The notes beneath the pieces were generated by a model, which saw only the letters and a list, made by a program, of their open reading frames with translations, did no database searches and was not told the origin of the DNA. Source: Lachnospiraceae bacterium (GTDB lineage: Bacteria; Bacillota; Clostridia; Lachnospirales; Lachnospiraceae). From it: 48,069 bases of DNA. Every line of letters begins with the position of its first letter. The stretch's first letter is position 1. The translations under genes were made by a program, and so were the position numbers. Below, in pieces: positions 32,378 through 41,062 of this stretch. The DNA lies in NCBI GenBank assembly GCA_022774505.1, contig JALFLW010000106.1, forward strand, positions 1 through 48,069, read 5' to 3'.

Positions 32378-33001
32378 ATGAAAAAAGTCAATTTTAAACC
32401 GGGAAACATGATCTACCCTCTGCCTGCCGTAATGGTAAGCTGTGGTGATACAGACCATGTTTCCAATATATTAACAGTAGCATGGACAGGAACCTTGTGT
32501 ACAAATCCTCCCATGGCATATATTGCAATACGACCGGAACGTCACTCCTATCCGATGATCCGTGAATCCGGAGAATTTGTCATCAACCTGACCACCGCCA
32601 AACTGGCTCAGGCTACCGATTACTGTGGTGTCCGCTCCGGCAAAGACCGAAACAAATGGACCGACTGCCGATTAACACCTGTTCCGGCTGATACCGTAAA
32701 GTGTCCTCTCATTGCTGAAGCACCTGTTAATATCGAATGTCACGTACAACAAGTACTGGAGCTTGGTTCCCACCATGTTTTTATTGCAGATGTTACAGCA
32801 GTACATGTTGCCGAAAAATATCTGGATGAAAAAGGTTCCCTGCATTTGGAGGATGCCGGCCTGCTGGCATATTCCCACGGTACTTACTACAGCCTCGGAA
32901 AGGCTCTCGGACACTTTGGTTATTCCATTCGTAAAAAGAAAACAACCAAAAGGAAAAGCACAACCAAAAGATCAAAAACATATAATAAAAAAAGAAACTG
33001 A
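32378..33001 (+). CDS. flavin reductase family protein (FMN-binding split barrel)
   Basis: 207 residues. The flavin reductase-like split barrel covers residues 1-180: PLPAVMVSC strand, NILTVAWTGTLC, MAYIAIRPERHSYPMI and FVINLTTAKLAQATDYCGVRSGK are recognisable FMN-binding elements. Such proteins reduce flavins or act as small flavoproteins; the substrate is unknown. The last 22 residues form a very basic Lys/Thr/Arg tail (KKKTTKRKSTTKRSK), unusual for the family and possibly for nucleic-acid or membrane contact. The ATG at 32378 has AGGAAG 6 bases upstream; earlier in-frame starts lack one. The next gene begins 37 bases later. Confidence 0.92.
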   Translation: MKKVNFKPGNMIYPLPAVMVSCGDTDHVSNILTVAWTGTLCTNPPMAYIAIRPERHSYPMIRESGEFVINLTTAKLAQATDYCGVRSGKDRNKWTDCRLTPVPADTVKCPLIAEAPVNIECHVQQVLELGSHHVFIADVTAVHVAEKYLDEKGSLHLEDAGLLAYSHGTYYSLGKALGHFGYSIRKKKTTKRKSTTKRSKTYNKKRN

Positions 33002-33037
33002 TCCACTTAAGATGGGATAGAAATCGGAGGGGAGCAT

Positions 33038-34897
33038 ATGAAAATAAGTCATTTAAAAATAGAAAACTACAAGTCTATCCGGAATCTGGAGATTGATGAG
33101 CTTGAAAATGCCCTGATTCTTGTCGGAAAGAATAATACCGGAAAAACAAATGTCATTGATGCCATACTCACCGCCACCGGATACCATACTCCTGACCCCC
33201 GTGAATTTCTGGATCCGCAACGAAGTATTGATATAACTATTTCCATTGAATTTACTGAAGAGGATCTTCTTTATTATCACAGCAGGGGAATCGTAAGCAA
33301 ACATAAAGATTACGATAAATGGTTGGAAGAATTTTCCACGGTCCTTCCGTCCTTTCAAAATAATACAGTAACCTTTACGTGCCACATCAATCCCGAAGGC
33401 AGAATACGCTATAATGACGGCATCCAGAAGCATAATCCTTACATACCGGAAATTTTTCCAAAAATCTATCACATCGACCAAACCAGAAATCTTGATGCTT
33501 TGCAAAATGATGTGTTTAGTTTTTATGACAAAGAATCCTTTGAAATGCTCAAAGACAATCAATGCACCTTTGATCCAACCCGAAAGTGTAACCGCTGCTT
33601 TCAGTGTATCGGTCTGATCAATAAAAAAACACCGGAGGAGCTTACTCTATTTGAAACCACACGACTGCTGCAGTATAAGCTTTTTCGCACCAATCTGAAC
33701 GAATTTGCCGAAAAAGTAAATTACTATTTTCATCGAAACGGAAATCCTTCCCAGCAGATACGTTATGTTTTGGATTTCGATCTGAACGATCTCCTTCACA
33801 TCGATACACAGCTGATCAATAGAGACCGCGGTGGCTATGTCTCTTCATTAAGCACTTTCAGCGAAGGCATTAAAAGTATATATGCACTTTCTCTTCTTGA
33901 AGCATATATTGATGAGGCGAAAACTCTCCCCTGCATTATTTTGATGGAGGATCCTGAAATCTACCTGCATCCTCAGCTTCAAAAGGTAGCCAGTGAGATA
34001 CTATACCGCCTTTCCAAGAAAAACCAGGTTGTTTTTTCAACACACTCGCCAAATCTTATTTTTAATTTCTCATCAAAACAGATCAAGGAAGTCCTTTTAG
34101 ATGAGGAATACTATACAACGATCCGATCAGAAACAGATATTGATCAGATACTGGACGATCTCGGATATACGGCAAACGACCTGATGAATGTCAGCTTTGT
34201 CTTCATCGTTGAGGGCAAACAGGACAGCAACAGGCTTCCTATGCTTTTACAAAAATATTACTCAGAGATCTACGATGAAGATGGCAAATTAAAAAGGATA
34301 ACTATCATCCCCGTCAACAGCTGTACCAATATCAAGACATATGCAAATCTTAAATATATAAATAAACTTTATTTAAAGGATCAATTTCTTATGATCCGCG
34401 ACAGCGATGGAAAAAATCCAAAATATTTAAAAAAACAGCTATGCAGTTATTATGGACAGCGTGCAAAAGAAGACATGGGAAATCTTCCAAAGGTTGAACC
34501 AAAAAATGTATTGATCTTAAAGTACTATTCCTTTGAAAATTATTTCCTGGATCCTGTAGTCATGGCAAAAATCGGTGTTATAAAAAACGAAGAAGATTTC
34601 TATAACATTCTATTTAAAAAATATAAAGATTATCTTTTTAAGCTAAATAGCATGAAAAGAATGCAGAGGATCAATAACATCCGTATTAAGAGCAAACAGG
34701 ATATCAAGGACAATATTGAATTGATTAAAATTTATGTGCGTGGGCATAATCTTTTTGATATCTTTTACGGACGTTATCACGGGCAGGCAGAACAGGAAAT
34801 CCTGCAAAAATATATTGATGTCGCTCCCCGCGAAACTTTTCAGGATATTTTTGATGCAATCGACTCTTTTGTTTATTTTGAAAACAGAAGAAAATAG
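33038..34897 (+). CDS. OLD-family ATP-dependent nuclease with an inserted Cys cluster
   Basis: 619 residues. The N-terminal ABC-type ATPase has Walker A GKNNTGKT (30-37), signature-like STFSEGIKS (272-280), Walker B ILMEDPE (301-307) and an H-loop at His336 (STHSPN). The C-terminal TOPRIM nuclease part has Glu392 (FIVEGKQDS) and an Asp-x-Asp pair D455/D457 (MIRDSDG), so metal-dependent DNA cleavage is plausible. Unusually, Cys176, 184, 187 and 190 form a C-x7-C-x2-C-x2-C cluster within the ATPase insertion, fit for Zn or Fe-S. There is no adjacent UvrD-like helicase, so this is not a Gabija pair but a class 1 (solo) OLD protein. Repair or phage defence are both possible. GGAGGGG precedes the start. 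Confidence 0.87.
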   Translation: MKISHLKIENYKSIRNLEIDELENALILVGKNNTGKTNVIDAILTATGYHTPDPREFLDPQRSIDITISIEFTEEDLLYYHSRGIVSKHKDYDKWLEEFSTVLPSFQNNTVTFTCHINPEGRIRYNDGIQKHNPYIPEIFPKIYHIDQTRNLDALQNDVFSFYDKESFEMLKDNQCTFDPTRKCNRCFQCIGLINKKTPEELTLFETTRLLQYKLFRTNLNEFAEKVNYYFHRNGNPSQQIRYVLDFDLNDLLHIDTQLINRDRGGYVSSLSTFSEGIKSIYALSLLEAYIDEAKTLPCIILMEDPEIYLHPQLQKVASEILYRLSKKNQVVFSTHSPNLIFNFSSKQIKEVLLDEEYYTTIRSETDIDQILDDLGYTANDLMNVSFVFIVEGKQDSNRLPMLLQKYYSEIYDEDGKLKRITIIPVNSCTNIKTYANLKYINKLYLKDQFLMIRDSDGKNPKYLKKQLCSYYGQRAKEDMGNLPKVEPKNVLILKYYSFENYFLDPVVMAKIGVIKNEEDFYNILFKKYKDYLFKLNSMKRMQRINNIRIKSKQDIKDNIELIKIYVRGHNLFDIFYGRYHGQAEQEILQKYIDVAPRETFQDIFDAIDSFVYFENRRK

Positions 34898-34898
34898 G

Positions 34899-34926
34899 TT
34901 GACAGACTACATGATTTGTTTATAAT
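34899..34926 (+). promoter_or_regulatory. murA promoter
   Basis: TTGACA (34899-34904), 16-base spacer, TATAAT (34921-34926): both boxes are perfect consensus. It starts directly after the stop codon of the OLD-family gene. Confidence 0.9.
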
Positions 34927-34943
34927 GTATGGTATGTATGTCT

Positions 34944-34966
34944 TCACTATTCTACAAGAGTGGTGA
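34944..34966 (+). promoter_or_regulatory. murA leader hairpin
   Basis: A 9-pair stem with two or three G-U pairs and a TACAA loop. It contains TCTACAAGAGTGGT (34951-34964), followed 5 bases later by GAGTTTT. The same 14-mer, spacing and 7-mer occur in the flavin reductase leader at 32324-32349. No U tract follows, so it is not a simple terminator. Confidence 0.55.
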
Positions 34967-35004
34967 AATGAGTTTTGCAAAAAAAGTGTTTAATGAGGTG
35001 CAAA

Positions 35005-36306
35005 ATGGAAAATCAGTTTATTATTAAGGGCGGTAACCCTCTTCATGGCGAAGTTGTCATTGGCGGTGCCAAAAATGCTGCTTTAGGTATTCTTGCTGCT
35101 GCCATCATGACCGATGAAACAGTAACAATCGACAATCTTCCTAATGTAAGAGATATAAATGTCCTTCTTACGGCAATAGAAAGTATTGGTGCAACCGTTA
35201 ATCGTTTAGGTCCTCACGAGGTTCAGATCAATGGAAGTACTATCTCTGATGTAACTATAGATTATGACTCTATCCGAAAAATACGTGCTTCCTATTATCT
35301 TTTAGGTGCCCTTCTCGGTAAATACAAGAGAGCCCAGGTAGCTCTCCCGGGAGGCTGTGATATCGGAAGTCGTCCTATCGACCAGCATCTGAAGGGTTTT
35401 CGTGCCCTTGGAGCCACTGTTAATATTGAATATGGCATGATAAATACATTTGCAGATCAGCTGACCGGCAATCATATTTATCTTGATGTTGTTTCTGTCG
35501 GTGCTACGATCAATATCATGCTGGCTTCCTGTATGGCAGAGGGCAGAACCGTTATTGAAAATGCTGCCAAAGAACCTCATATTGTTGATGTAGCTAACTT
35601 TCTCAACAGTATGGGAGCCAATATTAAAGGTGCCGGAACTGATAAGATCCGTATTGATGGTGTAAAGCGGCTTCATGCCAGCGAATATTCAATTATTCCG
35701 GATCAGATCGAAGCAGGTACTTTTATGGTGGCCGCTGCTGCCACAAAGGGTGATGTCCTGATTCGAAATGTTATCCCAAAACATTTGGAAGCAATATCTG
35801 TTAAATTAATTGAGATTGGTGCAAATGTAGAAGAATTTGATGATGCAGTCCGTGTTTCCGCGACAGACCGTTTAGGACACACTCAGATAAAGACTCTGCC
35901 ATATCCCGGATTTCCGACGGATATGCAGCCACAGATAGCAACTCTGCTTGCCCTTTCCAATGGCACAAGTACTGTTACCGAAAGCATATTTGAAAACCGC
36001 TTCAAATATGTCGACGAATTGACACGTATGGGTGCAAATATCAAGGTAGAGGGAAACGTTGCGATCATAGAAGGTGTTACCGGCTTCACCGGTGCTTCTA
36101 TCTCAGCTCCGGATCTTCGTGCAGGAGCCGCTTTAGTTGTGGCCGGTCTCGTAGCTGACGGATTTACTACGGTAGATTCCATCCATTTCATCGAGAGAGG
36201 TTACGAGGATTTTGATAAAAAAATGACAGCACTCGGTGCCTGTATGGAAAAGATTCCGGTAGATGACGAAAGAGAAATTCAGAAATTTAAAATGAAAGCA
36301 GTCTGA
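35005..36306 (+). CDS. murA: UDP-N-acetylglucosamine 1-carboxyvinyltransferase (MurA)
   Basis: 433-residue cytoplasmic enzyme that transfers enolpyruvate from PEP to UDP-GlcNAc, the first committed step of peptidoglycan synthesis. Two repeated alpha/beta domains are seen. The KNAAL motif near residue 22 is present, and the catalytic Cys lies in LPGGCDIGSRPIDQHLKG, the Cys targeted by fosfomycin. The start at 35005 has GAGGTG upstream; an in-frame start at 34975 lacks one. It is monocistronic, with a consensus promoter and a strong terminator. Confidence 0.98.
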   Translation: MENQFIIKGGNPLHGEVVIGGAKNAALGILAAAIMTDETVTIDNLPNVRDINVLLTAIESIGATVNRLGPHEVQINGSTISDVTIDYDSIRKIRASYYLLGALLGKYKRAQVALPGGCDIGSRPIDQHLKGFRALGATVNIEYGMINTFADQLTGNHIYLDVVSVGATINIMLASCMAEGRTVIENAAKEPHIVDVANFLNSMGANIKGAGTDKIRIDGVKRLHASEYSIIPDQIEAGTFMVAAAATKGDVLIRNVIPKHLEAISVKLIEIGANVEEFDDAVRVSATDRLGHTQIKTLPYPGFPTDMQPQIATLLALSNGTSTVTESIFENRFKYVDELTRMGANIKVEGNVAIIEGVTGFTGASISAPDLRAGAALVVAGLVADGFTTVDSIHFIERGYEDFDKKMTALGACMEKIPVDDEREIQKFKMKAV

Positions 36307-36322
36307 TCTGCTTATATATGCT

Positions 36323-36358
36323 AAAAGGTGGCCATCCAATATTGGAGGACCACCTTTT
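36323..36358. terminator. bidirectional terminator between murA and the HD-GYP gene
   Basis: AAAAGGTGG pairs with CCACCTTTT, and the inner TCCAATATTGGA extends the stem. Flanking A and T tracts allow use by both convergent genes. Confidence 0.93.
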
Positions 36359-36403
36359 TATGTAATAAAACGGACATCATCTATTTTGTCTTAGCATCTC
36401 CTT

Positions 36404-37300
36404 CTAGCATATCTCTTTCACATCAAGTTCAGGAACCATTGCAAGATTTACGATCAGTCCGTCAATTTTGACGATCGGATTGCTTTGATCAGTAGGATTC
36501 GTATCTACGATCCGTGCCGTTCTATTATCTGACAGAACCACCTGACAGCCAATATAAAACGAGGCAACTCCTTCCATAAATATCTGTAAATACGTGGAAT
36601 CAAACTTCTGTTCTTCTTTTTGAAACATTCTAAAAACCTCAAAAGGGCATCTCGGCTCTCTGTATACCCTTGCTGAGGTAAGAGCATCATAATAATCGGC
36701 GATCGCTACGATCTTAGCGAAATCGTCAATCTCGTCCTCCGTCAATCCATTGGGATATCCCGAACCATCACATCTCTCATGATGCATTAATGCTGCCTTT
36801 TTAATACGTTCGTCCAATGGGTGGTGCTTTAGCAGATCATACCCCTTCTGCGGATGCTGCCTGATAATAGCAAATTCCTCATCCGTCAGACTGCCTGCTT
36901 TTTTTATGATCTTTCCCGGAACTCCCATCTTTCCTACATCATGAAGAAGTCCCGCAAGCGTCAGCTCATCCTGCTCCTCCTCAGACATTCGCATCCAATT
37001 GGCAAATTCATGACAAAGAATAGCAACATTTAAGCTATGTATATACGTCAGATCATCATATCTACGGACCCTGCGCAGCATACGAAATGTATGTACCGGA
37101 TCCTCGCTCAATGCAATTATCTCTCTTGTTTCCCGGAGAAGTTTATTCGTATTCAGATCTTCATCTTCCATGATGATGTATTCTGATAACGATTTTTCAA
37201 GCATTTGAGCAGATTTGATCACCCTCTCGCTAAAAAGCCTGTAATCTCTTGTTTTTCTCGCAGGTCCAGACTTGTCTGCCATCAAAAATTTCCATTCCAT
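36404..37300 (-). CDS. HD-GYP domain cyclic-di-GMP phosphodiesterase
   Basis: 298 residues. A short N-terminal helical region is followed by the HD-GYP domain (about 95-250): HSLNVAILCHEF, HDVGKMG with the metal-binding HD pair, the GYDLL region, HHERCDGSGYPNGL and DYYDALTSARVYR. These residues are typical of active phosphodiesterases that hydrolyse cyclic di-GMP. The C terminus (about 260-298) is a small beta domain. There is no membrane helix or receiver domain, so it is cytosolic. The ATG at 37300 has GGAGG 7 bases upstream. An extended -10 (TGG-TACAAT) lies about 45 bases upstream on the minus strand. Confidence 0.94.
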   Translation of the reverse strand: MEWKFLMADKSGPARKTRDYRLFSERVIKSAQMLEKSLSEYIIMEDEDLNTNKLLRETREIIALSEDPVHTFRMLRRVRRYDDLTYIHSLNVAILCHEFANWMRMSEEEQDELTLAGLLHDVGKMGVPGKIIKKAGSLTDEEFAIIRQHPQKGYDLLKHHPLDERIKKAALMHHERCDGSGYPNGLTEDEIDDFAKIVAIADYYDALTSARVYREPRCPFEVFRMFQKEEQKFDSTYLQIFMEGVASFYIGCQVVLSDNRTARIVDTNPTDQSNPIVKIDGLIVNLAMVPELDVKEIC

Positions 37301-37387
37301 CCCCAAACCTCCTTCGTAGCCACTTGGTCTACTCTTAAGCTATTGTACCACAAATTTCTCTCTTTATTTGCAAAACTTCTCAAAACC

Positions 37388-37416
37388 TTGCGAAAGTTTT
37401 AAAAAAAGCGTATTAT
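37388..37416 (+). promoter_or_regulatory. promoter of the tmk operon
   Basis: TTGCGA (37388-37393), 17-base spacer, TATTAT (37411-37416). The leader to the tmk start is about 105 bases and AT-rich; no clear regulatory fold was seen in it. Confidence 0.7.
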
Positions 37417-37526
37417 ATAGAGTGAGGTATTTTGAACCTATATCGCATATAAATGCATCTTTACGATCAGGTTATATAGCATGCATCATCCGATATTATA
37501 CGTCTTCAGAAAGGGTATGGTATACA

Positions 37527-38156
37527 ATGAGTACAAAAAAAGGCAGTTTTATTGTATTTGAGGGGATCGACGGCAGTGGTAAATCAACACAGATTTCCCT
37601 ATTAAAAGAGCATATTGAAGAACATTCCATAAATTGTATTACAACCATGGAACCAAGCAACGGTCCGATCGGAGTTTTGCTGCGACAGTTTCTCTCCGGC
37701 AGGATCAAGGGCGATGAAGCTACATTAACCGCATTATTTGCTGCAGATCGTCTGGATCATCTCAATAATCCTCAAAATGGCATTTGCAAATTGATCGACG
37801 ATGGTATTTCCATTCTTTCCGATCGCTATGTTTTATCAAATTATGCCTATCAAAGTGTATCTGTTCCATTAGAATGGATCATGAAATGTAATGAAATGGC
37901 AAACGAAACGATCAAACCGGATTGTCATCTTTTTATTGATGTTTCCCCGGAAACTGCAATAGAACGCATGGCAAAAGGACGTCATCAGACAGATATTTAT
38001 GAAACTCTTGACCGCCTCACTGATGTCAGAGAAAGATATCTTGACCTTATCCATCGACTGGATGATGTGGAAAATTTTGTCATTATTGACGGAAACCGCT
38101 CACCAAAAGAGATATCTGATGATATCTGGGCAAAGGTCTGTCATTATTATGTATAA
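37527..38156 (+). CDS. tmk: thymidylate kinase
   Basis: 209-residue cytosolic dTMP kinase (dTMP + ATP to dTDP), needed for DNA precursor supply. The P-loop is FEGIDGSGKST at residues 10-20. The DRY motif (LSDRYVLSNYAYQ) and the LID-region RHQTDIYET are in place. The start at 37527 gives the usual length, with AAAGGG upstream; longer in-frame starts extend into the promoter. It leads the tmk-yaaR-holB-ricT-trmN-rsmI operon, an order also found in Bacillus. Confidence 0.97.
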   Translation: MSTKKGSFIVFEGIDGSGKSTQISLLKEHIEEHSINCITTMEPSNGPIGVLLRQFLSGRIKGDEATLTALFAADRLDHLNNPQNGICKLIDDGISILSDRYVLSNYAYQSVSVPLEWIMKCNEMANETIKPDCHLFIDVSPETAIERMAKGRHQTDIYETLDRLTDVRERYLDLIHRLDDVENFVIIDGNRSPKEISDDIWAKVCHYYV

Positions 38157-38181
38157 TTCTTTTTAGAAAGGAGTGGGCTTT

Positions 38182-38622
38182 ATGGATCTACGTGTAAATC
38201 AGCTTCAACAGGCAGCTCAGACTGCTCAGAAACAGCCTGTTTCTGAATCCGACGGCTCCTTTCGTTTTACATTGCTTTCGAGTATTCAGGAGCAGGAATT
38301 ACAGGCCGGTCTTGCAGTGATGATAGAGGATATTACCCAGCAGGGAAATAAACTAAGCCGCAAAATGGACATTCGCGATATGAAAATATATCGTAAGATG
38401 ATAAAAGAATTTATGAATGAGATCGTGACACATTCTCATTCTTTCAGCCGCGAAAACTTTTTGGACAAAAAAGGCCGTCACAGGGTATATGGTATGGTTC
38501 GGCTTATTGACGAAGCCTTGGACGATCTTGCAGAAGAATTAATGCAGGAAGAAAAGGATCATTTGGCAATTTTAAATAAAATAGGCGAAATTCAGGGATT
38601 AATTCTCGATCTTTTCACCTGA
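38182..38622 (+). CDS. yaaR: YaaR family protein (DUF327)
   Basis: 146-residue, mostly helical cytosolic protein of the YaaR/DUF327 family, with the conserved IYRKMIKEFMNEIVTHSHSFSRENFLDKKGRHRVY segment near residues 72-106 (shown here only to place it between tmk and holB). Function unknown; the position is conserved in Firmicutes. The ATG at 38182 has AAAGGAG 8 bases ahead. Confidence 0.93.
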   Translation: MDLRVNQLQQAAQTAQKQPVSESDGSFRFTLLSSIQEQELQAGLAVMIEDITQQGNKLSRKMDIRDMKIYRKMIKEFMNEIVTHSHSFSRENFLDKKGRHRVYGMVRLIDEALDDLAEELMQEEKDHLAILNKIGEIQGLILDLFT

Positions 38623-38656
38623 TACATTAAAAACAAATTATTACCGGGAGGAAATC

Positions 38657-39643
38657 ATGGCCAACTTTAGAAATATTATAGGACAAGATCAGGCAAAAGA
38701 ACATTTTCAAACAGCTATAGAGACAGGAAATATTTCTCATGCATATATTATCAATGGTGAGACAGGCTCCGGCCGCCGGATGCTTGCTGATGCATTTGCA
38801 AAAACCCTGCAATGCGAAAAACGTCAGGATTCTGATGCCTGTGACGGATGTAAATCCTGCCATCAGGCTGAATCCGGCAACCATCCTGATATCCGCTATA
38901 TTACCCATGAAAAAGCAAGTATCAGTGTTGATGATATTCGTGAACAGCTTAATAACGATATTCAGATCAAACCATACAGCAGCGGACACAAGATCTATAT
39001 TATTCCTGACGCAAATAAAATGACGGAACAGGCACAGAATGCTCTACTTAAAACGATCGAGGAGCCACCTGCCTATGCTGTTATACTGCTTCTGACAGAT
39101 AATCTGAATGCATTACTTCCAACGATCCAGTCACGTTGTGTCACGATCAATACAAAACCTATCTCAAAGGAAGAAATCGCCGGTTATCTGATAAGCCATC
39201 TTTCCATGGAACCAAAGCAGGCAGAAATTGCCGCCGGATTTTGTCAGGGCAATATGGGAAAAGCCATTCGCTTTGCAAATTCACAGGATTTTCAGCAAAT
39301 GAAAGAAGATACCCTTCACCTGCTTATTAATATTGATAATTTAGATGTGTCCGAAATCGTGGACACTATTCGGATTTTTTCCCAGAAAAAAGGAATGATA
39401 AATGATTATCTGGATCTGATGCTTCTTTGGTATCGTGACGTGTTGATGTTTAAAGTTACGAAGGATGCGAATCTTTTACTTTACCGCGATCAATTTCATG
39501 ATATTTCTCATCAGGCAAGCACTCGCACCTACGAAGATATCGAAAATATCTTACAGGCAATTGACAAAGCCAAAATGCGCCTTGATGCCAATGTTAATTT
39601 CGATGTCACAATGGAATTAATGGCACTTACAATGAAAGAATAG
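38657..39643 (+). CDS. holB: DNA polymerase III delta' subunit
   Basis: 328-residue clamp-loader subunit. The N-terminal AAA+ domain starts IIGQDQAKEHF; the P-loop (GETGSGRRM) is degenerate, as in delta' proteins. The four zinc-binding Cys are seen in CEKRQDSDACDGCKSC. NALLKTIEEPPAYA and the SRC sensor (IQSRCVTI) follow. It acts with DnaX and HolA to load the sliding clamp. GGGAGG precedes the ATG. Confidence 0.96.
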   Translation: MANFRNIIGQDQAKEHFQTAIETGNISHAYIINGETGSGRRMLADAFAKTLQCEKRQDSDACDGCKSCHQAESGNHPDIRYITHEKASISVDDIREQLNNDIQIKPYSSGHKIYIIPDANKMTEQAQNALLKTIEEPPAYAVILLLTDNLNALLPTIQSRCVTINTKPISKEEIAGYLISHLSMEPKQAEIAAGFCQGNMGKAIRFANSQDFQQMKEDTLHLLINIDNLDVSEIVDTIRIFSQKKGMINDYLDLMLLWYRDVLMFKVTKDANLLLYRDQFHDISHQASTRTYEDIENILQAIDKAKMRLDANVNFDVTMELMALTMKE

Positions 39644-39675
39644 TATCAGACCGTTATATAGAAAGGACAAACAAT

Positions 39676-41052
39676 ATGATATTAATTATCGGAGTCAGAT
39701 TCCGTAAATCAAGTAAAGTATACTATTTTGATCCCACCGGATATGAAATAAAAAGAGGGGATCATGTTATTGTCGAAACAGCAAGAGGAATTGAATACGG
39801 TACGGTTGTTTTAGGCCCAAAAGAAGTAACAGATGATAAAGTTGTAACTCCATTAAAGCCTCTGACTCGTCCTGCTACACCAGAGGATGAAAAAACAAAC
39901 GAAGAAAATGAAATAAAAGAAAAAGAAGCATACAAAATATGTTTAGAAAAAATAGAAAAGCATGAACTTAAAATGAAGCTGATCGATTCAGAATACACAT
40001 TTGACCGCAATAAACTTCTCTTCTATTTCACTGCAGACGGCAGGATTGATTTCCGTGAGCTTGTCAAAGATCTTGCTTCTGTATTCCGTACTCGTATCGA
40101 ATTGCGTCAGATCGGCGTCCGCGATGAAACAAAGCTTTTAGGTGGAATAGCAATCTGTGGACGTCCTCTGTGCTGTCACACTTTCCTGTCTGAATTTGCA
40201 CCTGTATCCATAAAAATGGCAAAAGAACAGGGTCTTTCCCTGAATCCGACACAGATTTCCGGAGTATGCGGCCGCCTTATGTGCTGCCTCAAAAATGAGC
40301 AGGAGGCTTATGAGGAGTTAAACCGTTCTCTTCCATCTGTAGGATCGCAAGTAAAAACAATAGATGGATATGTCGGTGAAGTCCAAAGTACAAGTGTATT
40401 AAAACAGCTTGTAAAGGTCTATATAACCAAAAAAGGCGGTGATCGTGAGATCCGCGAATATCCTGTATCCGATCTGAATTTCAAAGATCATCAGATCACC
40501 AATGAAGGATCCGAGTTAGAAGCATCCCTGAATGAAATGGTAAATGCACAAGAATTAGAACAACTTGAGATCATGGAAAAACAGGATCTCGAAGATCGTC
40601 TGGAAGAACAAAACGAAAAAACATCATCAAAACGTGACCGGAACAATAACCGTCGCTCTCGAAACCAGAAACGTGACCGCGGTCAGGCGGCTGACCAAAA
40701 TGGTAATGACCGAAATTCCGGACACTCCCGCAGCAAAAATGATAATAACAAACGTCAGGGACAAAGCTGGAAAGACCGCGAGAAACGTCCATCCCGCAGT
40801 AGAGGAGGCTATGATAATCAAGCTCTCCATCTTCCGGAAACAGATCGTCAGGAACAAAGCTTCCGTGGAAATTTTGAACAAAAAAATGATAACAGACGGG
40901 AAAAAGGACGTCCTGAGCGTTTTCGTGAAGAACGAAGCAGACGCAATGACAGAGAATCTTCGCGTGGCAAAAAAATGAATAACCACCGTCGTTCAGAGAA
41001 TAACCGTGGACAAGCCGGAAATCCCGGCCCAAATCAAACGAATAATAGATAA
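39676..41052 (+). CDS. ricT: RicT/YaaT PSP1-domain protein with a long basic disordered tail
   Basis: 458 residues. The PSP1 domain (about 1-275) matches RicT (YaaT), part of the RicAFT Y-complex that carries Fe-S clusters and affects RNase Y maturation and development in Bacillus. The paired Cys motifs CGRPLCCHTF and CGRLMCC are present. The last 160 residues or so are low-complexity Arg/Asn/Asp/Gln/Gly sequence with no fold. The Bacillus protein is about 275 residues, so this tail is an addition. It resembles the disordered tails of RNA-binding proteins. It follows holB by 32 bases. Confidence 0.93.
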   Translation: MILIIGVRFRKSSKVYYFDPTGYEIKRGDHVIVETARGIEYGTVVLGPKEVTDDKVVTPLKPLTRPATPEDEKTNEENEIKEKEAYKICLEKIEKHELKMKLIDSEYTFDRNKLLFYFTADGRIDFRELVKDLASVFRTRIELRQIGVRDETKLLGGIAICGRPLCCHTFLSEFAPVSIKMAKEQGLSLNPTQISGVCGRLMCCLKNEQEAYEELNRSLPSVGSQVKTIDGYVGEVQSTSVLKQLVKVYITKKGGDREIREYPVSDLNFKDHQITNEGSELEASLNEMVNAQELEQLEIMEKQDLEDRLEEQNEKTSSKRDRNNNRRSRNQKRDRGQAADQNGNDRNSGHSRSKNDNNKRQGQSWKDREKRPSRSRGGYDNQALHLPETDRQEQSFRGNFEQKNDNRREKGRPERFREERSRRNDRESSRGKKMNNHRRSENNRGQAGNPGPNQTNNR

Positions 41053-41062
41053 AGGAGTTTTT

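Noticed and set aside
33038..34897. Gabija defence system
   Set aside because: Only the OLD-like (GajA-like) protein is present; the following gene is murA and the preceding one a flavin reductase, so the GajB helicase is missing.
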